DNA of 64,000 bases, taken from NCBI RefSeq assembly GCF_014656135.1, contig NZ_BNBV01000002.1:1-64000 (forward strand). Direction: 5' to 3'. A program made the position numbers and the translations under genes. Positions 49,827 to 60,356 of the stretch are shown here, one piece after another (positions within the stretch are counted from its first letter, which is position 1; each line of letters opens with the position of its first letter). Origin of the DNA: Streptomyces thermodiastaticus. GTDB lineage: Bacteria; Actinomycetota; Actinomycetes; Streptomycetales; Streptomycetaceae. The notes under the pieces are model-generated. The model saw only the letters and a list, made by a program, of their open reading frames with translations, was not told the origin of the DNA and ran no database searches.

Positions 49827-51170
49827 GTGACCGTGAAGGACATCCTGGACGCGATCCAGTCGCCGGACGCCGCGTCCGCCGACTTCGCCGCCCTGCCGCT
49901 GCCCGAGTCGTACCGCGCGATCACCGTGCACAAGGACGAGACGGAGATGTTCGCGGGCATGGCGACCCGCGAGAAGGACCCGCGCAAGTCGCTGCACCTG
50001 GAGGAGGTCCCGCTGCCCGAGCTGGGCCCGGGCGAGGCCCTCGTGGCCGTCATGGCCTCCTCGGTCAACTACAACACCGTCTGGTCGTCCATCTTCGAGC
50101 CGATGCCGACCTTCGCCTTCCTGGAGCGCTACGGCCGCACCAGTGAGCTGGCCCGGCGGCACGACCTGCCGTACCACATCGTCGGCTCCGACCTCGCCGG
50201 CGTCGTCCTGCGCACCGGCCCCGGCGTCAACGCCTGGAAGCCCGGCGACGAGGTGGTCGCGCACTGCCTGTCCGTGGAACTGGAGTCCTCCGACGGCCAC
50301 AACGACACCCTGCTCGACCCCGAGCAGCGCATCTGGGGCTTCGAGACCAACTTCGGCGGCCTGGCGGAGATGGCCCTGGTCAAGTCCAACCAGCTGATGC
50401 CCAAGCCGCGGCACCTGACCTGGGAGGAGGCCGCCGCCCCGGGCCTGGTCAACTCCACCGCCTACCGCCAGCTGGTCTCCCGCAACGGCGCCGGCATGAA
50501 GCAGGGCGACAACGTCCTGATCTGGGGTGCCAGCGGCGGCCTCGGCTCGTACGCCACCCAGCTCGCCCTCGCCGGCGGCGCCACCCCTATCTGCGTGGTC
50601 TCCAGCGAGCAGAAGGCCGAGATCTGCCGGAGCATGGGCGCCGAACTCATCATCGACCGCCGCGCCGAGGACTACCGGTTCTGGAAGGACGAGCACACCC
50701 AGGACCCCAAGGAGTGGAAGCGCTTCGGCAAGCGCATCCGCGAGCTGACCGGCGGCGAGGACGTCGACATCGTCTTCGAGCACCCCGGACGCGAGACCTT
50801 CGGCGCCTCCGTCTACGTCACCCGCAGGGGCGGCACCATCGTCACCTGCGCCTCCACCTCCGGCTACCAGCACGAGTACGACAACCGCTACCTGTGGATG
50901 TCGCTCAAGCGCATCGTCGGCTCCCACTTCGCCAACTACCGCGAGGCCTGGGAGGCCAACCGGCTCGTCGCCAAGGGGAAGATCCACCCCACGCTGTCGA
51001 AGGTGTACCCCCTGCAGGACACCGGACAGGCCGCGTACGACGTCCACCGCAACCTGCACCAGGGCAAGGTCGGCGTCCTCTGCCTCGCTCCCGAGGAGGG
51101 CCTGGGCGTGCGCGACCACGAGACGCGTGCCCGGCACCTCGACGCCATCAACCGCTTCCGGACCATCTGA
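49827..51170 (+). CDS. ccr: Crotonyl-CoA carboxylase/reductase
   Basis: A 447-residue medium-chain-dehydrogenase-fold enzyme that reduces and carboxylates crotonyl-CoA to ethylmalonyl-CoA with NADPH and CO2; key enzyme of the ethylmalonyl-CoA pathway and source of polyketide extender units. Motifs: MASSVNYNTVWSSIFEPMPTF with the conserved N-Y-N-T-V, WGFETNFGGLAEMALVKSNQ, GASGGLGSYATQLALAGGA (NADPH site), and DIVFEHPGRETFGASVYVTR. GTG at 49827 has GGAGG 7 nt upstream; a longer frame lacks a site. First of five coupled genes. Confidence 0.95.
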   Translation: MTVKDILDAIQSPDAASADFAALPLPESYRAITVHKDETEMFAGMATREKDPRKSLHLEEVPLPELGPGEALVAVMASSVNYNTVWSSIFEPMPTFAFLERYGRTSELARRHDLPYHIVGSDLAGVVLRTGPGVNAWKPGDEVVAHCLSVELESSDGHNDTLLDPEQRIWGFETNFGGLAEMALVKSNQLMPKPRHLTWEEAAAPGLVNSTAYRQLVSRNGAGMKQGDNVLIWGASGGLGSYATQLALAGGATPICVVSSEQKAEICRSMGAELIIDRRAEDYRFWKDEHTQDPKEWKRFGKRIRELTGGEDVDIVFEHPGRETFGASVYVTRRGGTIVTCASTSGYQHEYDNRYLWMSLKRIVGSHFANYREAWEANRLVAKGKIHPTLSKVYPLQDTGQAAYDVHRNLHQGKVGVLCLAPEEGLGVRDHETRARHLDAINRFRTI

Positions 51171-51179
51171 GAGGCGCAC

Positions 51180-53228
51180 ATGAGCGAGCGTGACACCGCC
51201 GCGCAGGGGCGGGGCAAGGACCGGCCGTGGCTCATGCGGACCTACGCCGGCCACTCCACGGCCGAGGAGTCCAACGCGCTGTACCGGCGCAATCTCGCCA
51301 AGGGACAGACCGGTCTGTCGGTGGCCTTCGACCTGCCCACCCAGACCGGCTACGACCCCGACCACGTCCTCGCGCGCGGCGAGGTCGGCCGGGTCGGGGT
51401 GCCGGTCGCGCACCTGGGCGACATGCGCAAGCTGTTCCAGGACATTCCGCTGGAGCGGATGAACACCTCGATGACCATCAACGCCACGGCCATGTGGCTG
51501 CTGGCGCTGTACCAGGTCGTCGCCGAGGAACAGGGTGCCGACGTCAGCGCGCTGCAGGGGACCACCCAGAACGACATCGTCAAGGAGTACCTGTCCCGGG
51601 GCACCCACGTGTTCCCGCCCGGCCCCTCGATGCGCCTGACCACGGACCTGATCGCGTACACGGTCACGCACATGCCGAAGTGGAACCCCATCAACATCTG
51701 CAGCTACCACCTGCAGGAGGCCGGGGCCACGCCGGTGCAGGAGATCGCCTACGCGATGTCCACCGCGATCGCCGTGCTCGACGCGGTGCGCGACTCCGGC
51801 CAGGTGCCGCAGGAGCGCATGGGCGACGTCGTCGGCCGCATCTCCTTCTTCGTCAACGCGGGAGTCCGTTTCATCGAGGAGATGTGCAAGATGCGCGCCT
51901 TCGGCCGCATCTGGGACCGCATCACCCGCGAGCGGTACGGCATCGAGAACCCCCGGCACCGCCGCTTCCGCTACGGCGTCCAGGTCAACTCGCTCGGCCT
52001 GACGGAGGCCCAGCCGGAGAACAACGTCCAGCGGATCGTGCTGGAGATGCTGGCCGTCACCCTGTCCAAGGACGCCCGGGCCCGCGCCGTGCAGCTGCCC
52101 GCCTGGAACGAGGCCCTCGGCCTGCCCCGGCCCTGGGACCAGCAGTGGTCGCTGCGCATCCAGCAGGTCCTCGCCTACGAGTCGGACCTGCTGGAGTACG
52201 ACGACATCTTCGAGGGCTCGAAGGTGATCGAGGCCAAGGTGGACGAGCTGGTCGAGGCGGCACTCGCCGAGATCGGCCACATCCAGCGGATGGGCGGTGC
52301 GCTGGCCGCCGTGGAGTCCGGGTATCTCAAGTCCCAGCTGGTCGCCTCGCACGCCGAGCGCCGGGCCCGGATCGAGTCGGGCCAGGACAGGATCGTCGGG
52401 GTGAACGTCTTCCAGGAGACCGAGCCCAGCCCCCTCACCGCCGACCTGGACACCGCGATCCAGACCGTCGACCCCGATGTGGAGGCCCGGGTCGTGCGGT
52501 CCCTGCAGTACTGGCGCGACACCCGCTACCAGCCGCCGTACAACCATCCGCGGGCGAGCAAGGCGCTGGAGCGGCTGAAGGAGGCCGCGCAGGGCACGGA
52601 GAACCTCATGGAGGCCACCCTGGAGTGCGCCCGCGCCGGCGTCACCACCGGCGAGTGGGCGGGGGCGCTGCGCGAGGTGTTCGGCGAGTACCGCGCGCCG
52701 ACAGGTGTGTCGTCCGCGCCCGTGACCGTCACCGCCGAGGAGGGCACACGCCTGGCCGACGTGCGCCGCAAGGTGGAGCTGACCGCCCGTGACCTGGGTG
52801 TGGGCAAGCTGCGTTTCCTGGTGGGCAAGCCCGGCCTGGACGGGCACTCCAACGGTGCCGAGCAGATCGCCGTGCGCGCCCGCGACGCCGGGTTCGAGGT
52901 GGTCTACCAGGGCATCCGGCTGACACCGGAACAGATCGTGGACGCCGCCCTCGCCGAGGACGTGCACGCGGTCGGCCTGTCCGTCCTCTCCGGCTCGCAC
53001 GCCCGGCTGGTGCCGGAGGTGCTGCGGCGCCTCCGTGTGGCCGGTGCCACAGATATACCGGTGATCGCCGGTGGCATCATCCCCAGCGGTGACGCCGACG
53101 CGCTGCGCGAGGCCGGAGTGGCCGCCGTCTTCACCCCGAAGGACTTCGACATCACCGGCATCATCGGCCGCATCGTCGACGAGATCAGGACCGCGAACAA
53201 GCTCGACCCCCTGGAGGTTGCCGCATGA
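51180..53228 (+). CDS. ecm: Ethylmalonyl-CoA mutase (MeaA type)
   Basis: A 682-residue B12-dependent acyl-CoA mutase. The alpha-type barrel begins RPWLMRTYAGHSTAEESNAL and holds GLSVAFDLPTQTGYDPDHV, MNTSMTINATAMWLLALYQV and NICSYHLQEAGATPVQEIAY; the C-terminal B12 domain has GKPGLDGHSNGAEQ (DxHxxG), GLSVLSGSH and AGGIIPSGDAD. It rearranges (2R)-ethylmalonyl-CoA to methylsuccinyl-CoA; assigned over methylmalonyl-CoA mutase by single-chain length and operon. ATG at 51180 follows GAGAGG; only 9 nt after ccr. Confidence 0.94.
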   Translation: MSERDTAAQGRGKDRPWLMRTYAGHSTAEESNALYRRNLAKGQTGLSVAFDLPTQTGYDPDHVLARGEVGRVGVPVAHLGDMRKLFQDIPLERMNTSMTINATAMWLLALYQVVAEEQGADVSALQGTTQNDIVKEYLSRGTHVFPPGPSMRLTTDLIAYTVTHMPKWNPINICSYHLQEAGATPVQEIAYAMSTAIAVLDAVRDSGQVPQERMGDVVGRISFFVNAGVRFIEEMCKMRAFGRIWDRITRERYGIENPRHRRFRYGVQVNSLGLTEAQPENNVQRIVLEMLAVTLSKDARARAVQLPAWNEALGLPRPWDQQWSLRIQQVLAYESDLLEYDDIFEGSKVIEAKVDELVEAALAEIGHIQRMGGALAAVESGYLKSQLVASHAERRARIESGQDRIVGVNVFQETEPSPLTADLDTAIQTVDPDVEARVVRSLQYWRDTRYQPPYNHPRASKALERLKEAAQGTENLMEATLECARAGVTTGEWAGALREVFGEYRAPTGVSSAPVTVTAEEGTRLADVRRKVELTARDLGVGKLRFLVGKPGLDGHSNGAEQIAVRARDAGFEVVYQGIRLTPEQIVDAALAEDVHAVGLSVLSGSHARLVPEVLRRLRVAGATDIPVIAGGIIPSGDADALREAGVAAVFTPKDFDITGIIGRIVDEIRTANKLDPLEVAA

Positions 53229-54244
53229 CCCTCTTTGCCGACCGCCCGTCCGGCTCCCCGCAGTCCGGGGCGACGCCCGAGCAGCGCGACGCCTCCCGGC
53301 TGCGTCCGCGCCGCTCCTGCCTCGCGGTCCCCGGGAGCAACCCCCGCTTCCTGGAGAAGGCCCAGGGCCTGCCCGCCGACCAGGTGTTCCTGGACCTGGA
53401 GGACGCCTGCGCCCCGCTGGCCAAGCCCGAGGCGCGGCACACCATCGTGAAGTTCCTCAACGAGGGCGACTGGACGGGCAAGACCAGGGTGGTCCGGGTC
53501 AACGACTGGACGACCGAGTGGACCTACCGGGACGTCGTCACCGTCGTCGAGGGCGCCGGCCAGAACCTGGACTGCATCATGCTGCCGAAGGTGCAGGACG
53601 CCCACCAGGTCGTCGCGCTCGACATGCTGCTGACGCAGATCGAGAAGACCGTGGGCTTCGAGGTGGGCCGCATCGGCATCGAGGCGCAGATCGAGAACGC
53701 CCGGGGTCTGAACAACGTCGACGAGATCGCCGCCGCCAGCCCGCGCCTGGAGACGATCATCTTCGGCCCGGCCGACTTCATGGCGTCGATCAACATGAAG
53801 TCCCTCGTGGTGGGCGAACAGCCGCCCGGCTACCCGGCGGACGCCTACCACTACATCCTGATGAGGATCCTCATGGCCGCCCGGGCCAACGACCTGCAGG
53901 CCATCGACGGCCCCTACCTGCAGATCCGCAACGTGGACGGCTTCCGTGAGGTCGCACAGCGCTCCGCCGCGCTCGGTTTCGACGGCAAGTGGGTGCTCCA
54001 CCCGGGTCAGGTCGAGGCCGCCAACGAGGTGTTCTCGCCGTCCCAGGAGGACTACGACCACGCCGAGCTCATCCTGGACGCGTATGCGTACTACACGTCC
54101 GAGGCGGGCGGCAAGAAGGGGTCCGCGATGCTCGGCGACGAGATGATCGACGAGGCCAGCCGCAAGATGGCCCTGGTCATCGCGGGCAAGGGGCGCGCCG
54201 CCGGCATGAAGCGCACCAGCACGTTCGAGATCCCGGAGGACTGA
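53225..54244 (+). CDS. mcl: Malyl-/methylmalyl-CoA lyase (HpcH/HpaI family)
   Basis: A 339-residue CitE-like beta-methylmalyl-CoA lyase, the step that yields propionyl-CoA and glyoxylate. Motifs: SCLAVPGSNPRFLEKA (CoA-binding loop), VFLDLEDACAPLAKPEAR (metal Glu/Asp), IGIEAQIENARGLNNVDEI, IIFGPADFMASI and KWVLHPGQVEAAN. ATG overlaps the ecm stop (ATGA). Confidence 0.93.
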   Translation: MTLFADRPSGSPQSGATPEQRDASRLRPRRSCLAVPGSNPRFLEKAQGLPADQVFLDLEDACAPLAKPEARHTIVKFLNEGDWTGKTRVVRVNDWTTEWTYRDVVTVVEGAGQNLDCIMLPKVQDAHQVVALDMLLTQIEKTVGFEVGRIGIEAQIENARGLNNVDEIAAASPRLETIIFGPADFMASINMKSLVVGEQPPGYPADAYHYILMRILMAARANDLQAIDGPYLQIRNVDGFREVAQRSAALGFDGKWVLHPGQVEAANEVFSPSQEDYDHAELILDAYAYYTSEAGGKKGSAMLGDEMIDEASRKMALVIAGKGRAAGMKRTSTFEIPED

Positions 54245-54250
54245 GGCGGC

Positions 54251-54763
54251 ATGCAGTTCGGACGCACCTATGAGGAGTTCGAGGTCGGGGCGACGTACAA
54301 GCACTGGCCGGGCAAGACGGTCACGGAGTACGACGACCATCTGTTCTGTCTGCTGACCATGAACCACCACCCGCTCCACCTGGACGCCCACTACGCCGGA
54401 CAGACCACGGACTTCGGCAAGAACGTGGTGGTGGGGAACTACGTGTACTCGCTGCTGCTCGGCATGAGCGTGCCGGACGTGTCCGGCAAGGCGATCGCGA
54501 ACCTGGAGGTCGAGTCGCTCAAGCACGTGGCGCCCACCTTCCACGGCGACACGATCTACGGCGAGACGACCGTGCTGGACAAGTGGCTGTCGAAGTCGAA
54601 GAACGACCGCGGCATCGTCCACGTGGAGACCCGGGGCTACAAACAGGACGGCACCCTGGTGTGCGTCTTCCGCCGCAAGGTCATGGTGCCGACCCAGACG
54701 TACATCAAGGAGCGGGGCGGGGAGCAGCCTGCCCGCCCGGAGCCGAAGCAGCAGGAGAGGTGA
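54251..54763 (+). CDS. mch: MaoC-type mesaconyl-CoA hydratase
   Basis: A 170-residue single-hotdog MaoC dehydratase, likely mesaconyl-C1-CoA hydratase. The hydratase-2 motif appears in MNHHPLHLDAHYAGQTTDFG with the D/H catalytic pair, then NVVVGNYVYSLLLGMSVPDV. Known alphaproteobacterial Mch are about 340 residues with two hotdog domains, so this is a half-size form. Assignment is by operon position. It starts 6 nt after mcl. Confidence 0.88.
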   Translation: MQFGRTYEEFEVGATYKHWPGKTVTEYDDHLFCLLTMNHHPLHLDAHYAGQTTDFGKNVVVGNYVYSLLLGMSVPDVSGKAIANLEVESLKHVAPTFHGDTIYGETTVLDKWLSKSKNDRGIVHVETRGYKQDGTLVCVFRRKVMVPTQTYIKERGGEQPARPEPKQQER

Positions 54764-54766
54764 GCC

Positions 54767-55972
<1,206 letters not shown>

Positions 55973-55982
55973 TTGTCCGTGT

Positions 55983-56019
55983 ACGGGGTGTTTTCTTCGA
56001 GAAGAAGATCACACCCCGT
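55983..56019 (+). terminator. Terminator of the ethylmalonyl-CoA operon
   Basis: ACGGGGTGT at 55983-55991 and ACACCCCGT at 56011-56019, with an inner TTCTTC-GA-GAAGAA hairpin, starting 10 bp after the mcd stop. Confidence 0.7.
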
Positions 56020-56078
56020 CAGCGGTTTCCGGCGGCCGACTCGACTTCCTGGCTTACCCAGTTGCGGCGCCGAACCGC

Positions 56079-56084
56079 TACGAT
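56079..56084 (+). promoter_or_regulatory. Possible -10 of psd-pssA
   Basis: TACGAT at 56079-56084, after the terminator and 59 nt before the psd ATG. The -35 is not convincing. Confidence 0.3.
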
Positions 56085-56143
56085 CGCGGAAAGCCGCCGT
56101 CCCCCGTCGAAAGCGCGGCATTCATCCGCTACGAAGGTCATCC

Positions 56144-56800
56144 ATGCCCCACAGCCAAACCTCTGCACCTCGCGACAGCCTGGCCGGCGTACGCCTCGCG
56201 CGCGGAGCATCGCCGTGGCTTCTGCCGACCGTCGCCACCGCAGCCGTCAGCCTGGTCCGCGCCCGCCGCTCGGGCGCGGCCAAGGCGCTCGCCGTCCCCG
56301 CCACCGCGCTCGCCGCGGGGATGCTGTGGTTCTTCCGCGACCCCGAGCGCGAGATCGGTCAAGGCCGGGTCATCTCACCCGCCGACGGCGTGGTGCAGAG
56401 CATCATGCCGTGGAAGGACGGCCGCACCCGTGTCGCGATCTTCATGAGCCCGCTGAACGTCCACGTCAACCGGGCCCCGCTGGCCGGCACGGTCACCTCG
56501 GTCGAGCACATCCCCGGCGGTTTCGTTCCTGCTTTCAACAAGGAGAGCGAGAACAACGAGCGCGTCGTCTGGCACTTCGACACCGAGCTCGGTGACATCG
56601 AGATGGTCCAGATCGCCGGCGCGGTGGCCCGTCGGATCGTTCCCTACGTCCCGTCGGGCACCAAGGTCGAGCAGGGCGAGCGGATCGGCCTGATCCGCTT
56701 CGGCTCGCGTGTCGACCTGTACCTGCCGGAGGGTGTGGACGCGGCCGTCGAGGTCGGCCAGAAGACCGTGGCAGGGGTGACGCGCCTTGACCGTGATTGA
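56144..56800 (+). CDS. psd: Phosphatidylserine decarboxylase, short type
   Basis: A 218-residue pyruvoyl-dependent phosphatidylserine decarboxylase precursor, making phosphatidylethanolamine. The self-cleavage site is in GLIRFGSRVDLYLPEG (cut before Ser of GS); the catalytic His lies in FMSPLNVHVNRAPLAG. N-terminal hydrophobic helices near 40-65 anchor it. ATG at 56144 follows GAAGG. It overlaps pssA by 14 bp. Confidence 0.93.
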   Translation: MPHSQTSAPRDSLAGVRLARGASPWLLPTVATAAVSLVRARRSGAAKALAVPATALAAGMLWFFRDPEREIGQGRVISPADGVVQSIMPWKDGRTRVAIFMSPLNVHVNRAPLAGTVTSVEHIPGGFVPAFNKESENNERVVWHFDTELGDIEMVQIAGAVARRIVPYVPSGTKVEQGERIGLIRFGSRVDLYLPEGVDAAVEVGQKTVAGVTRLDRD

Positions 56801-57641
56801 CCCCGACACCCAGACCGGCTGGGTGCCCGAGGCCGACGAGGCGGACGACGAGGAGGAGATGCCCCTGTCGCTGCGCCTGTCGATAGCGGACACCCTCACC
56901 CTCGGCAACGCCACGTGCGGCTTCATGGCGGTGTACTTCACCACCACCGGCATCCTGATCCCGCATCTGGCCGGCCACGACACCGGCGGCATGGCCCGGC
57001 ACAGCGCCGCGACGGCGGTCATCCTGATGCTGTGCGCGGCCGTGTTCGACCTGTTCGACGGCCTGGTCGCCCGCAAGCTGCGCTCCTCCCCCATGGGCGC
57101 GGAGCTGGACAACCTCTCCGACCTGATCAGCTTCGGCCTGGCCCCGGCGTACTTCGTGCTGGTGTACGGCTTGGTCGCCGACGACGCCCATCAGCGGGTG
57201 GCCGCGCTCGGCGCCGTCGTGGTGCTGCTGGCGGTGGTGCTCCGGCTGGCCAGGTTCTCCTGCGTGACGATGAAGGACGGCATGTTCCAGGGCATGCCCT
57301 CTCCGTTCGGTGCCCTGACGGTCGTGTCGATCGTGCTGCTCGAACTGCCCTTCGTGGCCACGCTGCTGGCGATCCTGGGCACGGCCTGGCTGATGGTCAG
57401 CCGGGTCGAGTACCCCAAGCCGCGCGGCCGGCTCGCCGGGGCGATGCTGTCCTGGATCGTGCTGTCCATGGGCCTGCTCGCCGCCTGGGCCTTCGACGCG
57501 CCGAGCGGCCAGCTGCTGCTGCAGACCGGCTGCGCGCTGCAGCTGGTCATGGGCGCGGTGATCCCGTTGTTCGCCACGGCCCGCCGGGTGAACAACTTCC
57601 GCGACAACCGGCGCGAGGCGCGCGCGGCCCAGCTGCCGTAA
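56787..57641 (+). CDS. pssA: CDP-diacylglycerol-serine O-phosphatidyltransferase
   Basis: A 284-residue integral membrane CDP-alcohol phosphatidyltransferase. Motif D-x2-DG-x2-AR-x8-G-x3-D-x3-D is met by DLFDGLVARKLRSSPMG followed by AELDNLSD. Makes phosphatidylserine for Psd. The start is TTG at 56787 or GTG at 56793; both lie within psd and I keep the longer. A good terminator follows the stop. Confidence 0.93.
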   Translation: MTVIDPDTQTGWVPEADEADDEEEMPLSLRLSIADTLTLGNATCGFMAVYFTTTGILIPHLAGHDTGGMARHSAATAVILMLCAAVFDLFDGLVARKLRSSPMGAELDNLSDLISFGLAPAYFVLVYGLVADDAHQRVAALGAVVVLLAVVLRLARFSCVTMKDGMFQGMPSPFGALTVVSIVLLELPFVATLLAILGTAWLMVSRVEYPKPRGRLAGAMLSWIVLSMGLLAAWAFDAPSGQLLLQTGCALQLVMGAVIPLFATARRVNNFRDNRREARAAQLP

Positions 57642-57683
57642 CCCGCGCGCACGCCCGACGGCGTCCGCGGGCCTTCGACGACA

Positions 57684-57714
57684 GGGGCCCGGAACCACGA
57701 CGGTTCCGGGCCCC
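57684..57714. terminator. Bidirectional terminator after pssA
   Basis: GGGGCCCGGAACC at 57684-57696 and GGTTCCGGGCCCC at 57702-57714, 13-bp stem, 5-nt loop, between convergent pssA and glycerate kinase genes. Confidence 0.75.
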
Positions 57715-57775
57715 TTCCGCGTCCGCGCGGACCTGCGCCTGCCGTACGCACCGGCCGCTGCCCACAGCGATCCGC

Positions 57776-57860
57776 ACCGCCTGCCTCAGGACGCCGCCTG
57801 CCTCAGGACACCGCCTGCCTCAGGACACCGCCTGCCTCAGGACGCCGCCTGCCTCAGGAA
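57776..57860. repeat. Five tandem copies of a 17-bp unit
   Basis: Unit [A/G]CCGCCTGCCTCAGGAC, at 57776, 57793, 57810, 57827 and 57844, ending at 57860 (last base A). Copies differ only at the first base and the final base. The last part encodes the end and stop of the glycerate kinase (stop in copy 4), so copies 1-3 are non-coding. Confidence 0.9.
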
Positions 57861-59000
57861 GTCGCGCGCGATCCGCTCGGCCACCCGCTCAAGGATCGGC
57901 CCGGCCTCGGCGACGCACCGCGCCACGTCCGGCTCCTCCTCCGTCAGCGCGTACGCCCGCCGGATCCCGGCCCCCCGCAGCGCCTGCGGTGTCAGCGCCA
58001 GCCGCCCGCACACCGCGACGACCTCCCGCCCCGCGGCCCGTGCCGCCGCGGCGACCCCGGCCGGCGCCTTGCCGTGCAGCGTCTGCTCGTCCAGCGACCC
58101 CTCACCGGTGATCACCAGCGAGCACCGCTGAAGCGCCGGCGCGAAGCCCAGCACCTCCAGCATGATCTCGATCCCTGCCCGGAACCGGGCCCCGAGCAGC
58201 AGCGCCCCGTACCCGATCCCCCCGGCCGCCCCGGCACCCGGCGAGAGCGCGTACCGCGCGGCCCGGGGCCCCACCGCCTCCTCCAGCACCTTCACGTAGT
58301 GCGTGAGCGCCGCGTCCAGCCGCTCCACGTCGTCCGGCGAGGCACCCTTCTGCGGTCCGTACACCGCCGGGGCGCCCTTCGGCCCGGTCAGCGGGTTGTC
58401 GACGTCACCGGCGAGGATCAGCTCCACCGAGTCCAGCCGCGGGTCCAGCCCGGACAGGTCGGCGCGCGCGAGACCGGCCAGTCCTCCGCCGCCGGGCGGC
58501 ACCGGCGTACCGTCCGCGGTGAGGAACCGCGCGCCCAGCGCCGCGAGCATGCCCGCCCCGCCGTCGGTGGTCGCGCTGCCGCCGACCCCGAAGACGATCG
58601 TCGTCGCGCCCGCGTCCAGCGCGGCCCGCAGCAGCTCACCGGAGCCGTACGTGGACGCCGTCAACGGCGCGAGGACACCCTCGGGAAGCCGCTGCAGCCC
58701 GCTGGCCTGCGCCATCTCCACGACCGCCGTGCTGCCGCGCAGCGCGAACGCGGCCGTCACCTGCTCGCCGAGCGGACCTGCGACCCGTACCTCGCGCCGC
58801 TCGAACCCGGCCGCGACCGCCGCGTCCACCGTCCCGTCGCCGCCGTCGGCCACAGGCAGCGCCTCGACGCGCACCCCGGGGACGACGCGGCGCAGGCCCG
58901 CCGTGACGTGCTCGGCGACCTCGACCGCCGTCAACGACCCCTTGAACTTGTCCGCGGCAACCAGCACCCCGTGCCCAGCATGCACCGCAGCGTCCGCCAC
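57837..59000 (-). CDS. glxK: Glycerate kinase (GarK/GlxK family)
   Basis: A 387-residue glycerate kinase that phosphorylates D-glycerate, linking glyoxylate to glycolysis. Motifs: VLVAADKFKGSLTAVEVAEH, ALPVADGGDGTVDAAVAAGF, FGVGGSATTDGGAGMLAALG, and VITGEGSLDEQTLHGKAPAG (family C-terminal). ATG at 59000. Glyoxylate is a by-product of the mcl reaction, so the place near that operon is fitting. The final codons fall in the 17-bp repeats. Confidence 0.93.
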   Translation of the reverse strand: MADAAVHAGHGVLVAADKFKGSLTAVEVAEHVTAGLRRVVPGVRVEALPVADGGDGTVDAAVAAGFERREVRVAGPLGEQVTAAFALRGSTAVVEMAQASGLQRLPEGVLAPLTASTYGSGELLRAALDAGATTIVFGVGGSATTDGGAGMLAALGARFLTADGTPVPPGGGGLAGLARADLSGLDPRLDSVELILAGDVDNPLTGPKGAPAVYGPQKGASPDDVERLDAALTHYVKVLEEAVGPRAARYALSPGAGAAGGIGYGALLLGARFRAGIEIMLEVLGFAPALQRCSLVITGEGSLDEQTLHGKAPAGVAAAARAAGREVVAVCGRLALTPQALRGAGIRRAYALTEEEPDVARCVAEAGPILERVAERIARDFLRQAAS

Positions 59001-59252
59001 CTCGCCATCCCCTTGCTCTCCGGGCCCCGCATGTCAGGGGCAGCCATCGCGCCGCTGGCGACCCTAGCCCGCGGCCGCCCCCACCGCCATGCCCTCACCA
59101 GCCCTGCCGCAGCGCCCGACCGCCGTGCCTCGACCGCTCCCACCGCCGCGCCCCGCCCACCCCGGACACGAGGCCGCCCCGCCGCGAGGGCACCACGAGG
59201 TCCGGGCGCCGCACGCACGGGACAGCGCAGGAAAACCGGGTACACCGCTGCT

Positions 59253-60356
59253 ATGGACGCTGTCGGGACACGGCCCCAGCCCGTGATCAGCCGGACGGAC
59301 CTCGCCGACCGGGTGCTCGGCGGCTGGCTGGGCCGGATCGCGGGCAACATGCTCGGCAAGCCGGTCGAGCAAGGCGATCAGTGGACCCGCGAGCGCATCG
59401 ACCGCTATCTGCAGCGATCCGGCGCCCTGCCGCTCACCGACTACCTGCCCGCGCCGGACGCGTCCGGCACCGGCCCCGGTCTGCCGGACCTGCGCCCCGA
59501 GTGGCCCTGGTGCGTACGCGGCCGGATCCACGGCAGCTGCCGCGACGACGACATCGACTACACGATCCTCGGCCTGCACCTGCTGCGGACGCACGGCTTC
59601 GCGTTCACCACCGAGCAGGTCGGCACCCTGTGGCTGCTGCACCTGCCCTACCTGCAGACGTTCACCGCCGAACGCGCCGCCTACCGCAACCTGGCCAACG
59701 GCCTCAAACCGCCGCTGACGGCCACCTACGACAACCCGTACCAGGAGTGGATCGGCGCCCTGATCCGCGCCGACATCCACGGCTGGACCAGCCCCGGCGA
59801 CCCGCGCCGCGCCGCAGGCCTGGCCCGCCGCGACGCCGTGCTGTCCCACACCGGCAACGGCGTGTACGGGGCGATGTGGGCGGCGGCCCTGATCGCCGCC
59901 GCGTTCACCGCACCCGACGTGCGCACCGCGATCAAGACGGCGCTCACCGTCGTTCCGGCGAGCAGCCGCCTGGCCCGCACCGTGCGCCGGGTGGTCACCC
60001 TGCACGAGGCGGGCGTGGCCTGGGAGGACACCCTCACCACACTCGCCCAGGAGACCGCCGGCCTCGGCTGGCTGCACACCGTCCCCAACGCCGCCGTCCT
60101 CACCGCCGGCCTGCTGTACGGCGACGGCGACTTCACCCGGACGATCACCCTGACCGTGCGCGGCGGCCTGGACACCGACTCCAACGGAGCCACCGCCGGC
60201 TCGGTGGCCGGGGTGCTCACCGGCGCCGGGGCCATCCCGGCCCAGTGGACCGAGCCCCTGCAGGACACGGTGCGCAGCGCGGTCTTCGGCTTCGACGGCG
60301 CCCGCATCAGCGAGCTCGCCGAGCGCACCCTGGAACTGGCTACCCTTCCAGGATGA
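59253..60356 (+). CDS. ADP-ribosylglycohydrolase (DraG family)
   Basis: A 367-residue ADP-ribosyl hydrolase. The di-metal motifs are visible: SCRDDDIDYT near residue 88 and GGLDTDSNGATAGSVAG near the C-terminus. Removes ADP-ribose from arginine or DNA or nucleotide targets; target unknown. ATG at 59253 lacks a ribosome site, with TACACC 6 nt upstream as a weak -10. It overlaps the Nudix gene by 4 bp (ATGA). Confidence 0.9.
   Translation: MDAVGTRPQPVISRTDLADRVLGGWLGRIAGNMLGKPVEQGDQWTRERIDRYLQRSGALPLTDYLPAPDASGTGPGLPDLRPEWPWCVRGRIHGSCRDDDIDYTILGLHLLRTHGFAFTTEQVGTLWLLHLPYLQTFTAERAAYRNLANGLKPPLTATYDNPYQEWIGALIRADIHGWTSPGDPRRAAGLARRDAVLSHTGNGVYGAMWAAALIAAAFTAPDVRTAIKTALTVVPASSRLARTVRRVVTLHEAGVAWEDTLTTLAQETAGLGWLHTVPNAAVLTAGLLYGDGDFTRTITLTVRGGLDTDSNGATAGSVAGVLTGAGAIPAQWTEPLQDTVRSAVFGFDGARISELAERTLELATLPG

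Noticed and set aside
57776..57860. CRISPR-like repeat array
   Set aside because: Copies are directly adjacent with no spacers, and no cas genes are present.
59238..59243. GGGTAC before the ADP-ribosylglycohydrolase gene as a sigma-B -10
   Set aside because: No GNNT element at the right distance upstream.
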